This document shows positions 34,601-46,600 of a stretch of DNA of 64,000 nucleotides, piece after piece. The DNA comes from Telopea speciosissima (Eukaryota; Streptophyta; Magnoliopsida; Proteales; Proteaceae), in NCBI RefSeq assembly GCF_018873765.1, contig NC_057923.1, forward strand, positions 19,129,913-19,193,912. The letters run 5' to 3'. Both the position numbers and the translations under genes were made by a program. How positions within the stretch are numbered: the stretch's first letter is position 1; every line of letters begins with the position of its first letter. The notes below the pieces were generated by a model. It was not told where the DNA came from and did not search any database. It saw only the letters and a program-made list of their open reading frames with translations.

Positions 34601-37600
34601 AGGGCAGACCTAGCAACAGTAGGAGCTTGTAACATCGCAGCCCGATGAGTCTCCTCTGTATGAATCATGGCAAAGGACTGCTCCAGTGTAGGAAAGGGAG
34701 ACTGGTTCAGCACTTGCATTCTAATAGGGTCATACTCCACATTCAGACCAGCCAAGAAGTTGTACACACGGATACTGTCAACGTGTTTACGGTAGGTAGC
34801 AACTTCAGTAGGGGTAGAGGGCTGATAAGTGGAGTAATGATCAAATTGCTGCCACAAGATCTTGAGTGTAGCATAGTATGTAGAGACAGACAATTTCTTC
34901 TGAGTGAGCTCATTAGCCTTCTTGCGAATCTCATACACTTGGGCAGCATTCCCAACGCGCCCATAAGTCTCCTTGGCAGTGCTTCAGATCGCATGAGCTG
35001 TCTCCAGAAGTATGAAATTGTCGGACAGATCTGCTTGTATAGATTGCAGCAGGTAAGACACCACCATGGCATCATTGGACAACCACTTCTCTTTCGGAGA
35101 CCCATCAGCCGGCATAGGGTTGGTCCCAAGGATATGGCCAGTCAACCCTCGACCAGCAATGGTCAAATAGGTGGTCCGAGACCACTTGAGATAGTTGGAA
35201 CCATCAAGCTTGATTGGAGCTGAAAAAGGAAAAGGAGGCTGTCCGGGGCTGCCCATCTTGCCCAGAAGTTGCAGAAGAGGAGTCTGAACTTGTCATGATG
35301 GTTCAAGAAATTCTCCAACAAGAGGCAGCAGCAATATCTCCAAGGAATCTCCAATGAAAGAGGTTGAAAAACTCGATCGAGTACTCTTCAGTGATGAGAG
35401 AAGAAGTCCTCAACGGAAAAGGAGAACTATAAGAGACAATTCAGCAAACACCTGGTGGGCACCCTTGTATGCTGAAATCGATCCAAATAGGAAAGGAATC
35501 CTGTTGGGGCCAATGAAAACAACTCAGAATCTGAGGCTGAGAGCAAGGTCAAGTGGCCTTCTTGAAGACTGAAAACGGCCCAGAAAAGAAACAGCAGCCG
35601 CAAGCAACTCTAAACCCAGAAATCGATGTAGAAATGGATAGAAAATTGATTTGGGGTTAGGGTTCTTCAAAGAAAAGGTGTAGGAATGGATAGATGCTGG
35701 AGATGGTTGCGGATGAAGCTCCAATAGAGGGAAGATCAACTCAGAAATTAGATGAGGCTGAATCTTCGAAAGCTTGGAGAACAACAAAATCGCAAGGGGA
35801 AAGGCAGCATCTATCGGATATAGAGAAAGGATTTATAACATGGGAAAAGGAGGTAGGTTGGAGGGCAGCAACTAGATCGTATGATCACCTCATTAGTGCT
35901 GCCCTAAGGTGAAGGATGGAAACCAAGAGAAGAAGGAGAGAAGGGATCGAAGGTAGAAGAAAGGGAAAAGAGATCGAAAGAGAAGAGATGGAGGGTTTGG
36001 GAGATTGGATCAGAATAGGGTTAGCTCTGATACCATGTTAGCTAAACTGAGAATCAGAGAATGTGAGAATGACTTGAGTGAGTTGTGACTCTCCTCAGCC
36101 CCTCTCTATAGATTTCGTTAATTAGGACAGAATTACAAGTATACCCTCCATAGCCGACTATGATAGCCAAGGAGAGAAATAAAGAAACAAAATAACAAAG
36201 GAAATGCCCAAAGTACCCTTATCGGGTTACATAACTTAACAGAAAGATTCGGCGTTGAGCGCTGTTATAGTATGAGGTCATTTCAAATTCAACAGTCACT
36301 TGATTGGCAGGCTCGATGACTATCTCTCCTGTCTGAGACAACATATCCACAATGGATTGTGAAATGGTGTTGTCATGCCATCGTTCACCAACAACCAACA
36401 AGGCTGTTCTTCCATTAAGCAATCGAACTCTGGTCTTGAATATGAAGGGATTTGAATCAAAGTTATTCTCTTGTCCAGACATAGCTCTGATATCAGTTTG
36501 GTGCAGACCTAAAAAGAAGGCTACTGTCAAGATCGAAATCTGGTAGAGAATAAGGCTAGAAGAAGGCTAAAGCTTTGGGGGTTTAGGAAAAGAATGGCTG
36601 CTGGCTGAGAGGGAAGAATAGAGTTGGTGAAATAAGTGATGGATGAAGTTCTTGCTGACCTATTATCATGAGCTCGGCTGTTGAAGATAGTGATGGAAGA
36701 TAATGTCCAATTGTTGATAATAATAAGATAAATTGACAAACTAGAGTCCTACTAGTTGTCCAGCCATAGGAGTCCCACCTAAGTCCGCTTTAGGAGTCCC
36801 ACCCAAGCACACTTGATAAACTCACAAGCATTCTCACAAGAGAAGAAGTTTTTTTTGAAAATTCTGGAATGCTTAACGGCCTCCACGATTTTAGTGTTTA
36901 CAGGGGAAGAAGAGGTGAAACTACCTCTTGGATACATGCACTTAACATTAAATGGACTGTTGGAATTCCAACACCTAGAAACTAACCCCAAGGAAACTAG
37001 AGACATGTTCCAAGACTTTGGAACTACAAACAAGGAAAATAATAAATCTGCCTAGGAATATGAAAAGACACTTAACTAAAAAACAACTAACTACCAACAC
37101 ATAATGCTGCTTAGGAATTTAAAAAGACACAAGAACAAAATTCTAGTCTTTTGGGGCCAGACTTGACTGCCCCAAGAAGTCCGCATTTTGGGCTGTGAAG
37201 GCCACTAGAATTCAGTCCAGGTCTGGACTGGCATTGAGCTTGGACTGAAACTTGATCTTGGGCTGGTGGATGCCCTGCATCAGCATTATCCTCAAGAGGT
37301 GTATTTGTAGGTTTGCAGCCTAACATCCCGAATAAAAGATCAATGGTATACTTTCGTTGAGACAGAAAGATACCTCGTGTGGAGCGAGCAACCTCAATAT
37401 GGAGGAAATACTGTAGCTTTCCGAAATCTTTAATCTCAAATTCCTTTCCGAAATAGGCCTTTATTTGAGATATTTCAGCAGGATCACTTCCATTGACAAC
37501 AATGTCATCGACATATACAATAAGAATAGTAATGTGATCACCTGATTTCTTGATGAACAATGTATGATCAACATTGCTTTTCTATGTTCAACTACGATCA

Positions 37601-40600
37601 TAGCCTTGTGGAAACGTCCTCCAGCTCACCATTAAGAAATACATTCTTGACATCAAATTGTTTCAGTTCCCAACCAAAGTTGACTGCACATGAGAGGATG
37701 ACTTTGATAGTATTCATCTTTGCAATCGGAGCGAAGGTCTTCTGGTAATCTATCCTTTAAGTCTGGGTGAAGCCTTTGGCAACAAGCCTGGCTTTGTACC
37801 AGTCCACACTGCCCTTCACTTTCTGCTAACTGTGAAAACCCATTTGCACCCCCAAAGGTTTCCAACAACTCCCAAAGTCATTTTTTCTAAGTTCCTTCAT
37901 TTCTTCAATCATAGCATTTTTCCATCGAGAATCTGCTAGTGCTTCCTGCCAGTTCTGAGGAATAGAAACATAAGACAAGAAAGAGAAGACCTAATTCCCT
38001 TTCGAATTGCATTAGGTAAATTAAGAGAAGAATCACTATCAATAGGAGGAAAGAGGTTACCAGAAGGTGAAGTGGAACCTAGATCAGAGGTTGGCGGTTA
38101 GCTTGGCACAATGATGGTAGTGTCTACTTGCTTTCTTCGAGGACGAATAGGTGAACGAACATTCAACTGTAGTGGTCTAGTCTCCCCCTGAACTGGAAGA
38201 TTCTCCTTCTCAACAATAGTATCCTTTTCAACCATAGCATCCTTTTCAACAGTAATAGTATTGGACTGTCAAGAGGAACAACAAGCGGCACATCTTCCCC
38301 ATGGATAATACTCTCCCCCTTGAAGAGGGATCGATAGAGAATAATAGGCTTCTGACTCATGAAAAACAACATCCATGGTGACCAAAATGCGACAAATGGT
38401 AACACTTCTAGCCTTTCTGGGTGGCAGAATAACCAATGAAAATGCACTTGAGACCCTGTGGATCAAGTTTGCCATGAAGGTGATGGTTTCGAGCAAAGCA
38501 AACACAGCCAAAGGTTTTAGGAGGAGCCTAGAACACATTCAGAGGAAAACGAGAATCCAAAACCCGGGTAGGCATCCTATTAATAATGTAGGCAACAGTG
38601 AGAACAACCTCTCTCCAATACCGAGTAGGGACATGCATAGCAAACATGAGGGATCTTGCTAACTTCCAAAAGATGCATTCTTGTGTTCGGCTACGCCATT
38701 GTAAGCAGAGGTATCAACACAACTAGTTTGATGGATAATGCCTTGATCAACAAGATAAGATTGGAAGGGTCCTTCCATAGATTCCTTACCATTGTCAGTG
38801 CGAAGGATTTTAATCTTAGCATCAAAGTGGGTTTGAACCATGCTATGAAATAATTGAAAACAACAAAAAGCTTCATTTTTTTGGGGGTAGTAAATATACC
38901 CAAGTAGTCCGAGTACTGTCAATAAAAGTGACAAACCAACGATAGCCAAAAATAGAGACACAATGGGCAAGGCCCCATACATCCAAATGTATCAAAAGAA
39001 AAGGAGCAGAACTTTTATTATCAGAAGTTGGATAAACATAACGAGTTTGCTTGGCAAAAACACAAGCATTACATAAGAAATCATTCGGATTACAACGCTG
39101 AACTAAACTAGGAAAAATTTTAGCTAAGGTGCCGAGAGGAGGATGACCTAGACGCCGATGCCATAGATGCAACTCGGATAAAGCAGAGGAAGAGGAATCA
39201 GTTTGATGAGTCTGTGTGCTATAGTGGAAGTGGAATGAGAACCAGTGTCTAGCAAGTATAAACCACCATGTACTCTACCACCGCCAATCGTTTTCCCCAT
39301 CCCCAAGTTCTGAAAGACACAATGAGAAGGGAAAAAAGTCACTTTAAAATTCAGATCTCGAGTAAGATTACTAATAGAAAAAAGATTAGTAGAGAAATTG
39401 GGGACATGTAACACAGAAGATAATAATAACGAGGAGGAGCGCTGAATGGAGCCTTTTCCAAAAACAATGGAGACAGTACCATCAACAACCCAAACTTTGC
39501 CTTTACCTGAACATGGAGAATATGAAAAAAATTAATTGAAAGCCCAGTCATAGGGTCAGTGGCCCCTGAATCAAATATTCAAGGAACGGATACAACAGAG
39601 GCACAATGACCATTAGAAGAAATACTTGAATGGGCAAAGTTGGAGTTGGATGTGGCTGGTACAAAGGCAGCAGACGATGAAGATGAAGATGAGGGCTCTG
39701 ACTTGGTCATCAGATGCCTGAGAATCAACAACTCGTCTTGTGATAAAGAAGCACCCATGGGGGCAGCATCAGATTTCTCAATGTGGTGTGCATTGGCCTG
39801 GTTGGATCGGGCATGACCACGAGAAGAATTGGTGGGATGACCATGAAGTTTCCAACAATGTTCCTTGATTGATTCTTTGTCAGTAGTAGTCTAGTAGCAC
39901 GATCACTAGAGCGTGTGAAACAACCTCGAGCCTATGATCCAGGGCCTGAGTATAGGGGCGGCTTTCTTCTAACTGAACCATAGCATATGATTGCTCCAGA
40001 GATGGAAAAGGATCACAGCTAAGGACATGAGCACGGATTTGATCGTACTCTACATTGAGACCTGCCAAGAAATCATAGACACAGAGCTTGTCTTCACGCT
40101 TCTTGAAGCTAGTAGCATCTACAGAACACGTGACCTGAAAGTCCTCATGAAAATCCAACTCTTGCCATGTTCCAACAAATCCAAGATTGCTTAAATCTGA
40201 TTTATATTGAAAGAGTTATGTTCCGGTCAAAGTTAATTTGGTGTGCACGAATGCTGTAAAAATGGCTCTAAACGAAAATAATGTTTTAGACATCAAAACG
40301 AATGAATATTTTACCATACTGTTGTTTTTTAGCAATGTTTTACCATATTAAGATTTATGGAATTTATAGATTTGAGAAAAACCCCAACATTAGAAAGTTG
40401 AAAATTTCACCTACCATAAAAAATCCAGATTTTGTTCTTGAACTGGGGGGTTAGCTTTTTATCCTTTTGGAATTTGATTTTTTTAACTATTTTTATTGGA
40501 TTCAAATAGAGGGGGTATTTGCTTATTTATGAATAATATCTTAAGTAAATGAAATTTTACTTAAATGATATTAGGCATAAGTAAGTGTTTGTCCTGGTTT

Positions 40601-43600
40601 CTGGCATAAATAATTGTCTGTCCTAGTTTCGAGCCAGGTTTCCTCAAGTTTCGATGGGCATGAGTATCGAAACTTGCAAAATATGGGGTTGTTTCGATCG
40701 AAACATGTCGAAACTGGTTGAAACCAGTGATTTTTTAAAATCCACCCACATCTCGTCTCGGTGGTTTCGAGTTTCGACCAAGTTCTCTTTCCATGCAAGA
40801 GGATGAGTTGAGCATTTGCACAAAAGCGAAGAGTTGAAGACGCGCAATAGGGTGAAAAAAAATGTAAATCACCGTCAATGTGTTAGTGCGTTTCCGAAAA
40901 AATGGGATTGTTTCTTTGGAGCTCCTTTCTAATTTCTCAGAAGGACTCCAAAACTGTTTCTTTTACCCGGTTCGTTACAAAAAAACAAACTGGATGTCAC
41001 ATACAGTTCTGTTTCAAATGTGTTCCAAAAAAACACAAAAACACCAGAATCTTTTTTTTTTTTTTTGCCATACACACCCGGAGAGTGTAACAACTACCAT
41101 GGCCTAATTATGCAGAGAACACCCCAATATGATGATATACATATATGTGGAATTATGTTAATGGAAGCATAATGGCAGATCCTTTCACCACGTCTGGTAG
41201 TATTGAGATAATTTTTCCTTTGCCAGAACATGAAATCAAAAGTTTTCTGTTGCTTGCAACTTATTGTGATGTAGTGGATGGGACGGCACTTTCGGCTGCC
41301 TTGGGGCATGCATGGAAAATTCATACCATCCATTTTATAAGGGACCCCTCTAGATTATCCGCTTTGCCCATGTCCACATCAGCCTGTCTCTGTGTATTTC
41401 AATTTTCAGATTTTCAGTTTTGCCTTTAAATAAGGGCCCTTAAAATTTAAGAATCTTCCAAATAAGAATGAGTGAGAAAAATGATTTCTCTTTTTTCCAT
41501 ATGAGACTTCCAAATTGGATACCAGCCTACCAGGGAGAAACATGTTACTCATATGGAGCGGCCAACTTTGCCATGTGTAGATATATTTATGAACAGGATT
41601 GCAAGTCTGTTATCCTCTAACAGGCAATATTTGGGAGCTTCTACTCATCTGCAAAGATGGGATATTATTACTATTTCTTTTTTTCTTTTTGGTAACAGTT
41701 CTTTGCTTTTCTTGTAAACATGTTTCTGACCTCTATGTTAGTGTTTACTGTGATGATTAATATGCTTTTGATTTCATGTGTGCAGGTTCGGGGTGCCCTG
41801 GAAACTCTCATTAGCGCCTTGACTCCTATTGATCATACACGGGGACCAAAGAATGAAGTCCAAGCAACTTTAATGAACTCTGATTTGCTTTCCAGAGAAG
41901 CAGAAGATATTTCTTTGCTTCTAAGTTTGCTGGTGAGAGTTTTTATTCTATATATTTTAAATGATCTTTGCACATTGCGTATTGGGTTTGAATGTGTTAT
42001 GTACCTAGCTGTAAAACTTTGTCTTTTGGTACTTTGGCAGGCAGAGGAGGACTTTTATGTTCGGTACTATACACTTCAACTTTTGACAGCACTTCTTACA
42101 TATTCTCCCAATAGGTATCCTGCTTTCAGCTACAATATTTATTTTTTGACCTCTTATTTCATTGTTGTCCTATGCCTGTTATTCATTCAGTCATTTTGAC
42201 ATTAAGTTCTGCTGAGGTTCCTGTTTCAGGCTACAAGAAGCAATTCTTACCACTCCTCGTGGAATAACTCGTCTTATGGATATGCTTATGGATCGTGAGG
42301 TATGCTCCTTGATTAAGCTTTAAAAGTACTGTATTAGGCTTTCCTCTCAAAAAATGAGAAATAAGGGCAAAACTATTGCACATCAAAACCGTTGAGAGAT
42401 TTATGACTTTTTTGTTCCTCAGATCTCTCTCTCTCTCTCTCTCACACACACATGCATTTGTTTGTGTTGATTATGCAACTTCTTTTAAACTCAAATGTGT
42501 TACTCTACTTGGCAGGTCATACGAAATGAGGCTTTGTTACTCCTTACTCACTTGACCCGTGAAGCTGAGGTTGCATTTCGCCCTCAGCATTGTTCATAGT
42601 TGTTATTTACATGATTTTTTTTTCCTGCTGATCATTGAGCTTCTTAAATTACAGGAAATTCAAAAAATTGTTGTCTTTGAGGGTGCATTTGAGAAGATCT
42701 TTAGTATTATTAAAGAGGAAGGAGGTTCTGAAGGAGGTGTTGTTGTGCAGGTGATTTTCTAGGAACTTTCATCCAACATACAAAACTGTTAGTGGACAAG
42801 CTACCATGATCTTCTTCTAAGCTCATGTGTGTTGAAGTTAATCTTTCTATACCTAACTTAGTGCAAGTAATGTGGGTTTCAGATTCTTTTTGCTGAGAGT
42901 CTGTTAGTCTTGGACTGAGATTATCATGCATCCTGTGTGTAATTATAAAATGCTGTGCCTGGCCCTTGTAATCTTATACCTATCAGCCTTGCAGTTTAAG
43001 ATGGTATTTATCAGTAAAATGAATTTACCCTTGGCAAATGGAAAAAAAAAAATTTTTCAGTTATAAACAACCAAAGAAGTAAATAGAAGGTATGCTTTTG
43101 GTATTCAAGGTGAAAGTATTATGGGGGAAATTCATAAATTCCAGAAATATCACTTTTTTGGCATGAGTTGAAGGCAATGTCTTTGATAAAGCAGCTTGAT
43201 AAAAATTTCCTTTATTATTTATTATGTGAGTGCAATCACGATGCTATTTAATCTGTTATTGATATTGCCTTTCTTCTTTGTAGTACTGCTAACAGTATTT
43301 GACATTGGACCCCACTCCCTTTAATTGAAGTGCCTGAATCAGGGTGGAGGAATGGAAGGAGAGACCAAACTAACATTCATTCTTAAGAGAAAGACATATC
43401 ATCTCTCCTCTTCTTTCTTTATCTTTATACCAAGGTTAAAATTTTCAGTTTTGGCAAAATGGCTGAACTCTCAGTGAAATTTGGTCCATTTCGGTGCCAA
43501 AAAAGTGGAATTTTGCCATGACACTTCAAGGAGTACCTATTTATGCATGATTACGCATGTTTGAATCATTAGATTGAAAAAAAAACCCAAAGTGGAAGTT

Positions 43601-46600
43601 TTCTTCAGACCTAGGTTGCTAGTGTATAGTGTAGTCTATTATATCCTTTCCCTTATATAACCTATTCTACACATGATTTAGTTCTAAAACAAACAGCATT
43701 CAATAAAAACAATTGAAATATGCATTAGGAATGAAGAGCAATAAATTTGGAACGCATTCCATAATTAACAAAGTGTAAAACCATTTAAAATTACATAATT
43801 GTCAAAATGTGTGTCATCATAGACAGTTGGGTGCAATTTACAAATTGGAAACCGTTTGTCATTCAATATTACAAGTTACTGGTTACAACCCTAGGCCTAT
43901 GTCAAGACTACAGATTTTCGGGGAGGGTCAAAACCACTAGAAGATCGATGCTGCCCCTGGGACTGATGGAACCATGTCTTTGACTGTATCATGTATGACG
44001 GCCATGTCATACTATGCCTTAAGAAACTCTCAAAGTCCATTACAGCAGTCCTATAGGTGGCATCGCCAACATATGCAAGGTAACCCAACCTAGGTACGAA
44101 AATTTGACCCCGTTAACCATCAAGCCTTGATACAGCAGCTAAATGAAGGATTCTGGCTATAAATCGGGGTTCCAGATCTCGAAGGTGAAATGGATGCAAG
44201 ACTGAAATTTTAACGAAATGAGTCAAAATTCGGGTTCCATGCAAAGAGTTTGTATTGTTTTGTCTAAAAGTTTTTAGTCTTAAATTTGCATAACTTTTCG
44301 TTTCAGTTTTTTGTCAAAACCTAAACATTTTGCCGAAATTTCGAACCATGACTACTTTATACTACCACACTATGATCCTTTTTATGTTTTTGGGTGCACA
44401 CTGCACAATCTGAGTCCTCATATTATGTGTTCTGATCGTTCTTTTTCCCATGGACAAGGAGTCTTTAAAAGTTATTTCTAACCTGTTGAATTAATAATTT
44501 CAGAAAACTATGAACTTGATAACAGCAGTACTAATGTTTGTATTTATACAGGACTGTCTTGAATTGTTGAACAATCTCATTCGTAACAATGGATCTAATC
44601 AGGTTTGTGACTTTTGTTATTGTCAATTCATGTTTTTCCTTTGTGGTAGTAATCATGCTTTTTGTTTGGTTCAGATATTACTAAGGGAAACTATTGGTTT
44701 TGAGCCTTTAATATCAATTTTGAGGCTTCGTGGCAGTGTGTACAATTTTACCCAACAGAAGGTACAAATATAAATTAAATAGTTTCAGATTTATCTGTTT
44801 CTTTTAATTAAGGGAAAATCTTGTTGTAACCAATATTGGTGAAAAAAAGTCGTAAGCTTACTTTTTTGCCCTTTAGTATAACACACTTTTTTTTCAATGA
44901 GGGTAAATCCTGTCATTTCACACGCTTACTCGATTAATGTGCAGATTTTAATAATGACATTATGATAAGCCACTTTCAATTTATTTTGAAAGCCTTTTTT
45001 ACCCCTCCTTTAAATAACTTTCGGGAATAAGACAAGTGACAATTAAAAGATGCTTACAACTTCTCACTTCACCATTTTGGTAAAAACAAGATGCACCCTT
45101 TAATTAATTTTAACTTCTTAGATTTAGTATTTCTTGGGATGCTGAGACTATGTTCTTGCTTGGGTTTTTCTTGTGTTTGTTTTTCCTTTTTTTAATTGCA
45201 TGGAAAAACATATGATGCTGGTAGGCTGTAAATCTGCTTAGTGCATTAGAATCCATTGAGTTGCTACTGATGGGAGGTCGGGAGGCTGGACCCGGAAAAG
45301 ATGTTGACAGGTTGACTAATCAAACAGTCTTGTGTCAGGTCTGTATTAAAAACTTTTAACTACTTCAAGTTGGACCTTTCAAACCTCCTTTTTTGAACTT
45401 TTGTACCTGAAAATGTCTAATTTATTATTATCTTGAATCAATTGTAGAAGAAGGTCTTGGACTATCTTCTAATGTTGGGAGTTGAGAGCCAATGGGCTGC
45501 AGTTGCTGTGCGCTGTGCGGTAAGATGAATGTTTCTTTGAGGATCCATATATATACGTACACATATGGCTTAAGTTGGGGGTTTCCTTAAAGTACATGGT
45601 ATTGAGTAGTACATGGTATTGAGTAGATGTATAGATCTCCTTTACTATTGTTGTAACCTAGAAAAACAAACATAATCTTAGATCCTTCAAGAAAGGGCAT
45701 GGTATCTACATGCCACTTGTGTGTAATGGCATCTCCCATTCCAAGCCAATGGGAGCACCATCACGATTCGTATACAGGGGGCCCACATGGTCATGGAGGG
45801 AGAGACTGAGAACGATGTACACACCGTGGCGTGTAAATAACCACAAGTAGAAAATTTGCATCACTATGCCCTTTCACAATAAGAAAATCAAATATCTGTT
45901 TTCACTAAGTTGGCTTATTGGGTGCGTTTTACCATTTACTCCTTATCATCTGTTCTCACCTTTTTTAATGCTGGTCCATTATGATGAACTGGAACTGACA
46001 TAAGAGGTTGCAAGTGAACTAAACATTATTACCTGTAAGAAGTAAAACCTCCCCAAGTAGGTTTACTGTTTGGAGAATACTTTATATCATTTCTGTATAT
46101 ATTGCACTTAATATAGTCAGAAGAGCTTCATGAGCACTAAAGTAATAGAATAATAATATACCGTGGCTTCACTTTTCCACTTCCCAGTCTAGTCCCACTA
46201 AGAAGAAGCTGTTTTCCATTTTCTTTTCTTCTATTTTCATCTTTTTTATTCCCCCGTTCCTTTCTCTCCTTTACCTTGCAAAATATTTTTATTATTCCCT
46301 TGGGAGAATAACGACAAATTTTAGGTAAAATGTGAACGTCACTATGCTAAGTGACGTTTAAAATTACCTTATACTTCACGACCTGCCTTGTGGCAGTACA
46401 TGATAGGACCATGCGATAGAGGGACCCAACCATGTTCAAGTCTGAAGGATATAAATAGATTCATGTATTCACTATAAATTATGGAGAAGTTCATGTGATG
46501 AGTTTACATATTATGAACTATTATTTCAGGCACTACGATGTATTGGTGATTTGGTTGCTAGAAATCCTCAAAATCTTGACACCCTTGCAAGTAAATTGCT

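Larger units (their letters stand above)
32178..36241 (-). mobile_element. Copia LTR retrotransposon, 4064 bp, deleted and non-autonomous
   Basis: LTRs of 206 bp (32178-32383 and 36036-36241) start TGTTAGCTAAAC and end TAACTTAACA. They differ at about six positions (near 3 percent), so the insertion is fairly young. A perfect GAAAG target duplication lies at 32173-32177 and 36242-36246. The minus-strand order is LTR, primer site, gag, reverse transcriptase, RNase H, purine tract, LTR. Protease and integrase are missing: gag ends at about 34411 and reverse transcriptase begins at about 34321. The coding parts are frame-broken. A foreign insert lies between reverse transcriptase and RNase H. 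Confidence 0.95.
30930..41785 (+). other. Golgin intron 4, 10.9 kb, packed with antisense retroelements
   Basis: The donor GTGACT at 30930 follows codon ATG of ..DDVEM, and the acceptor TGTGCAG ends at 41785 before VRGALETL. The residues on both sides match the conserved order of the family, so this is one intron. It holds a Copia element (32178-36241), a decayed Copia (about 37260-40195) and coding-like pieces, all on the minus strand. The stretch 40196-41785 is AT-rich with repeat fragments and no gene. Confidence 0.9.

Noticed and set aside
34645..35223. 192-codon plus-strand frame
   Set aside because: It is the antisense shadow of the Copia gag frames at 35256-34411.
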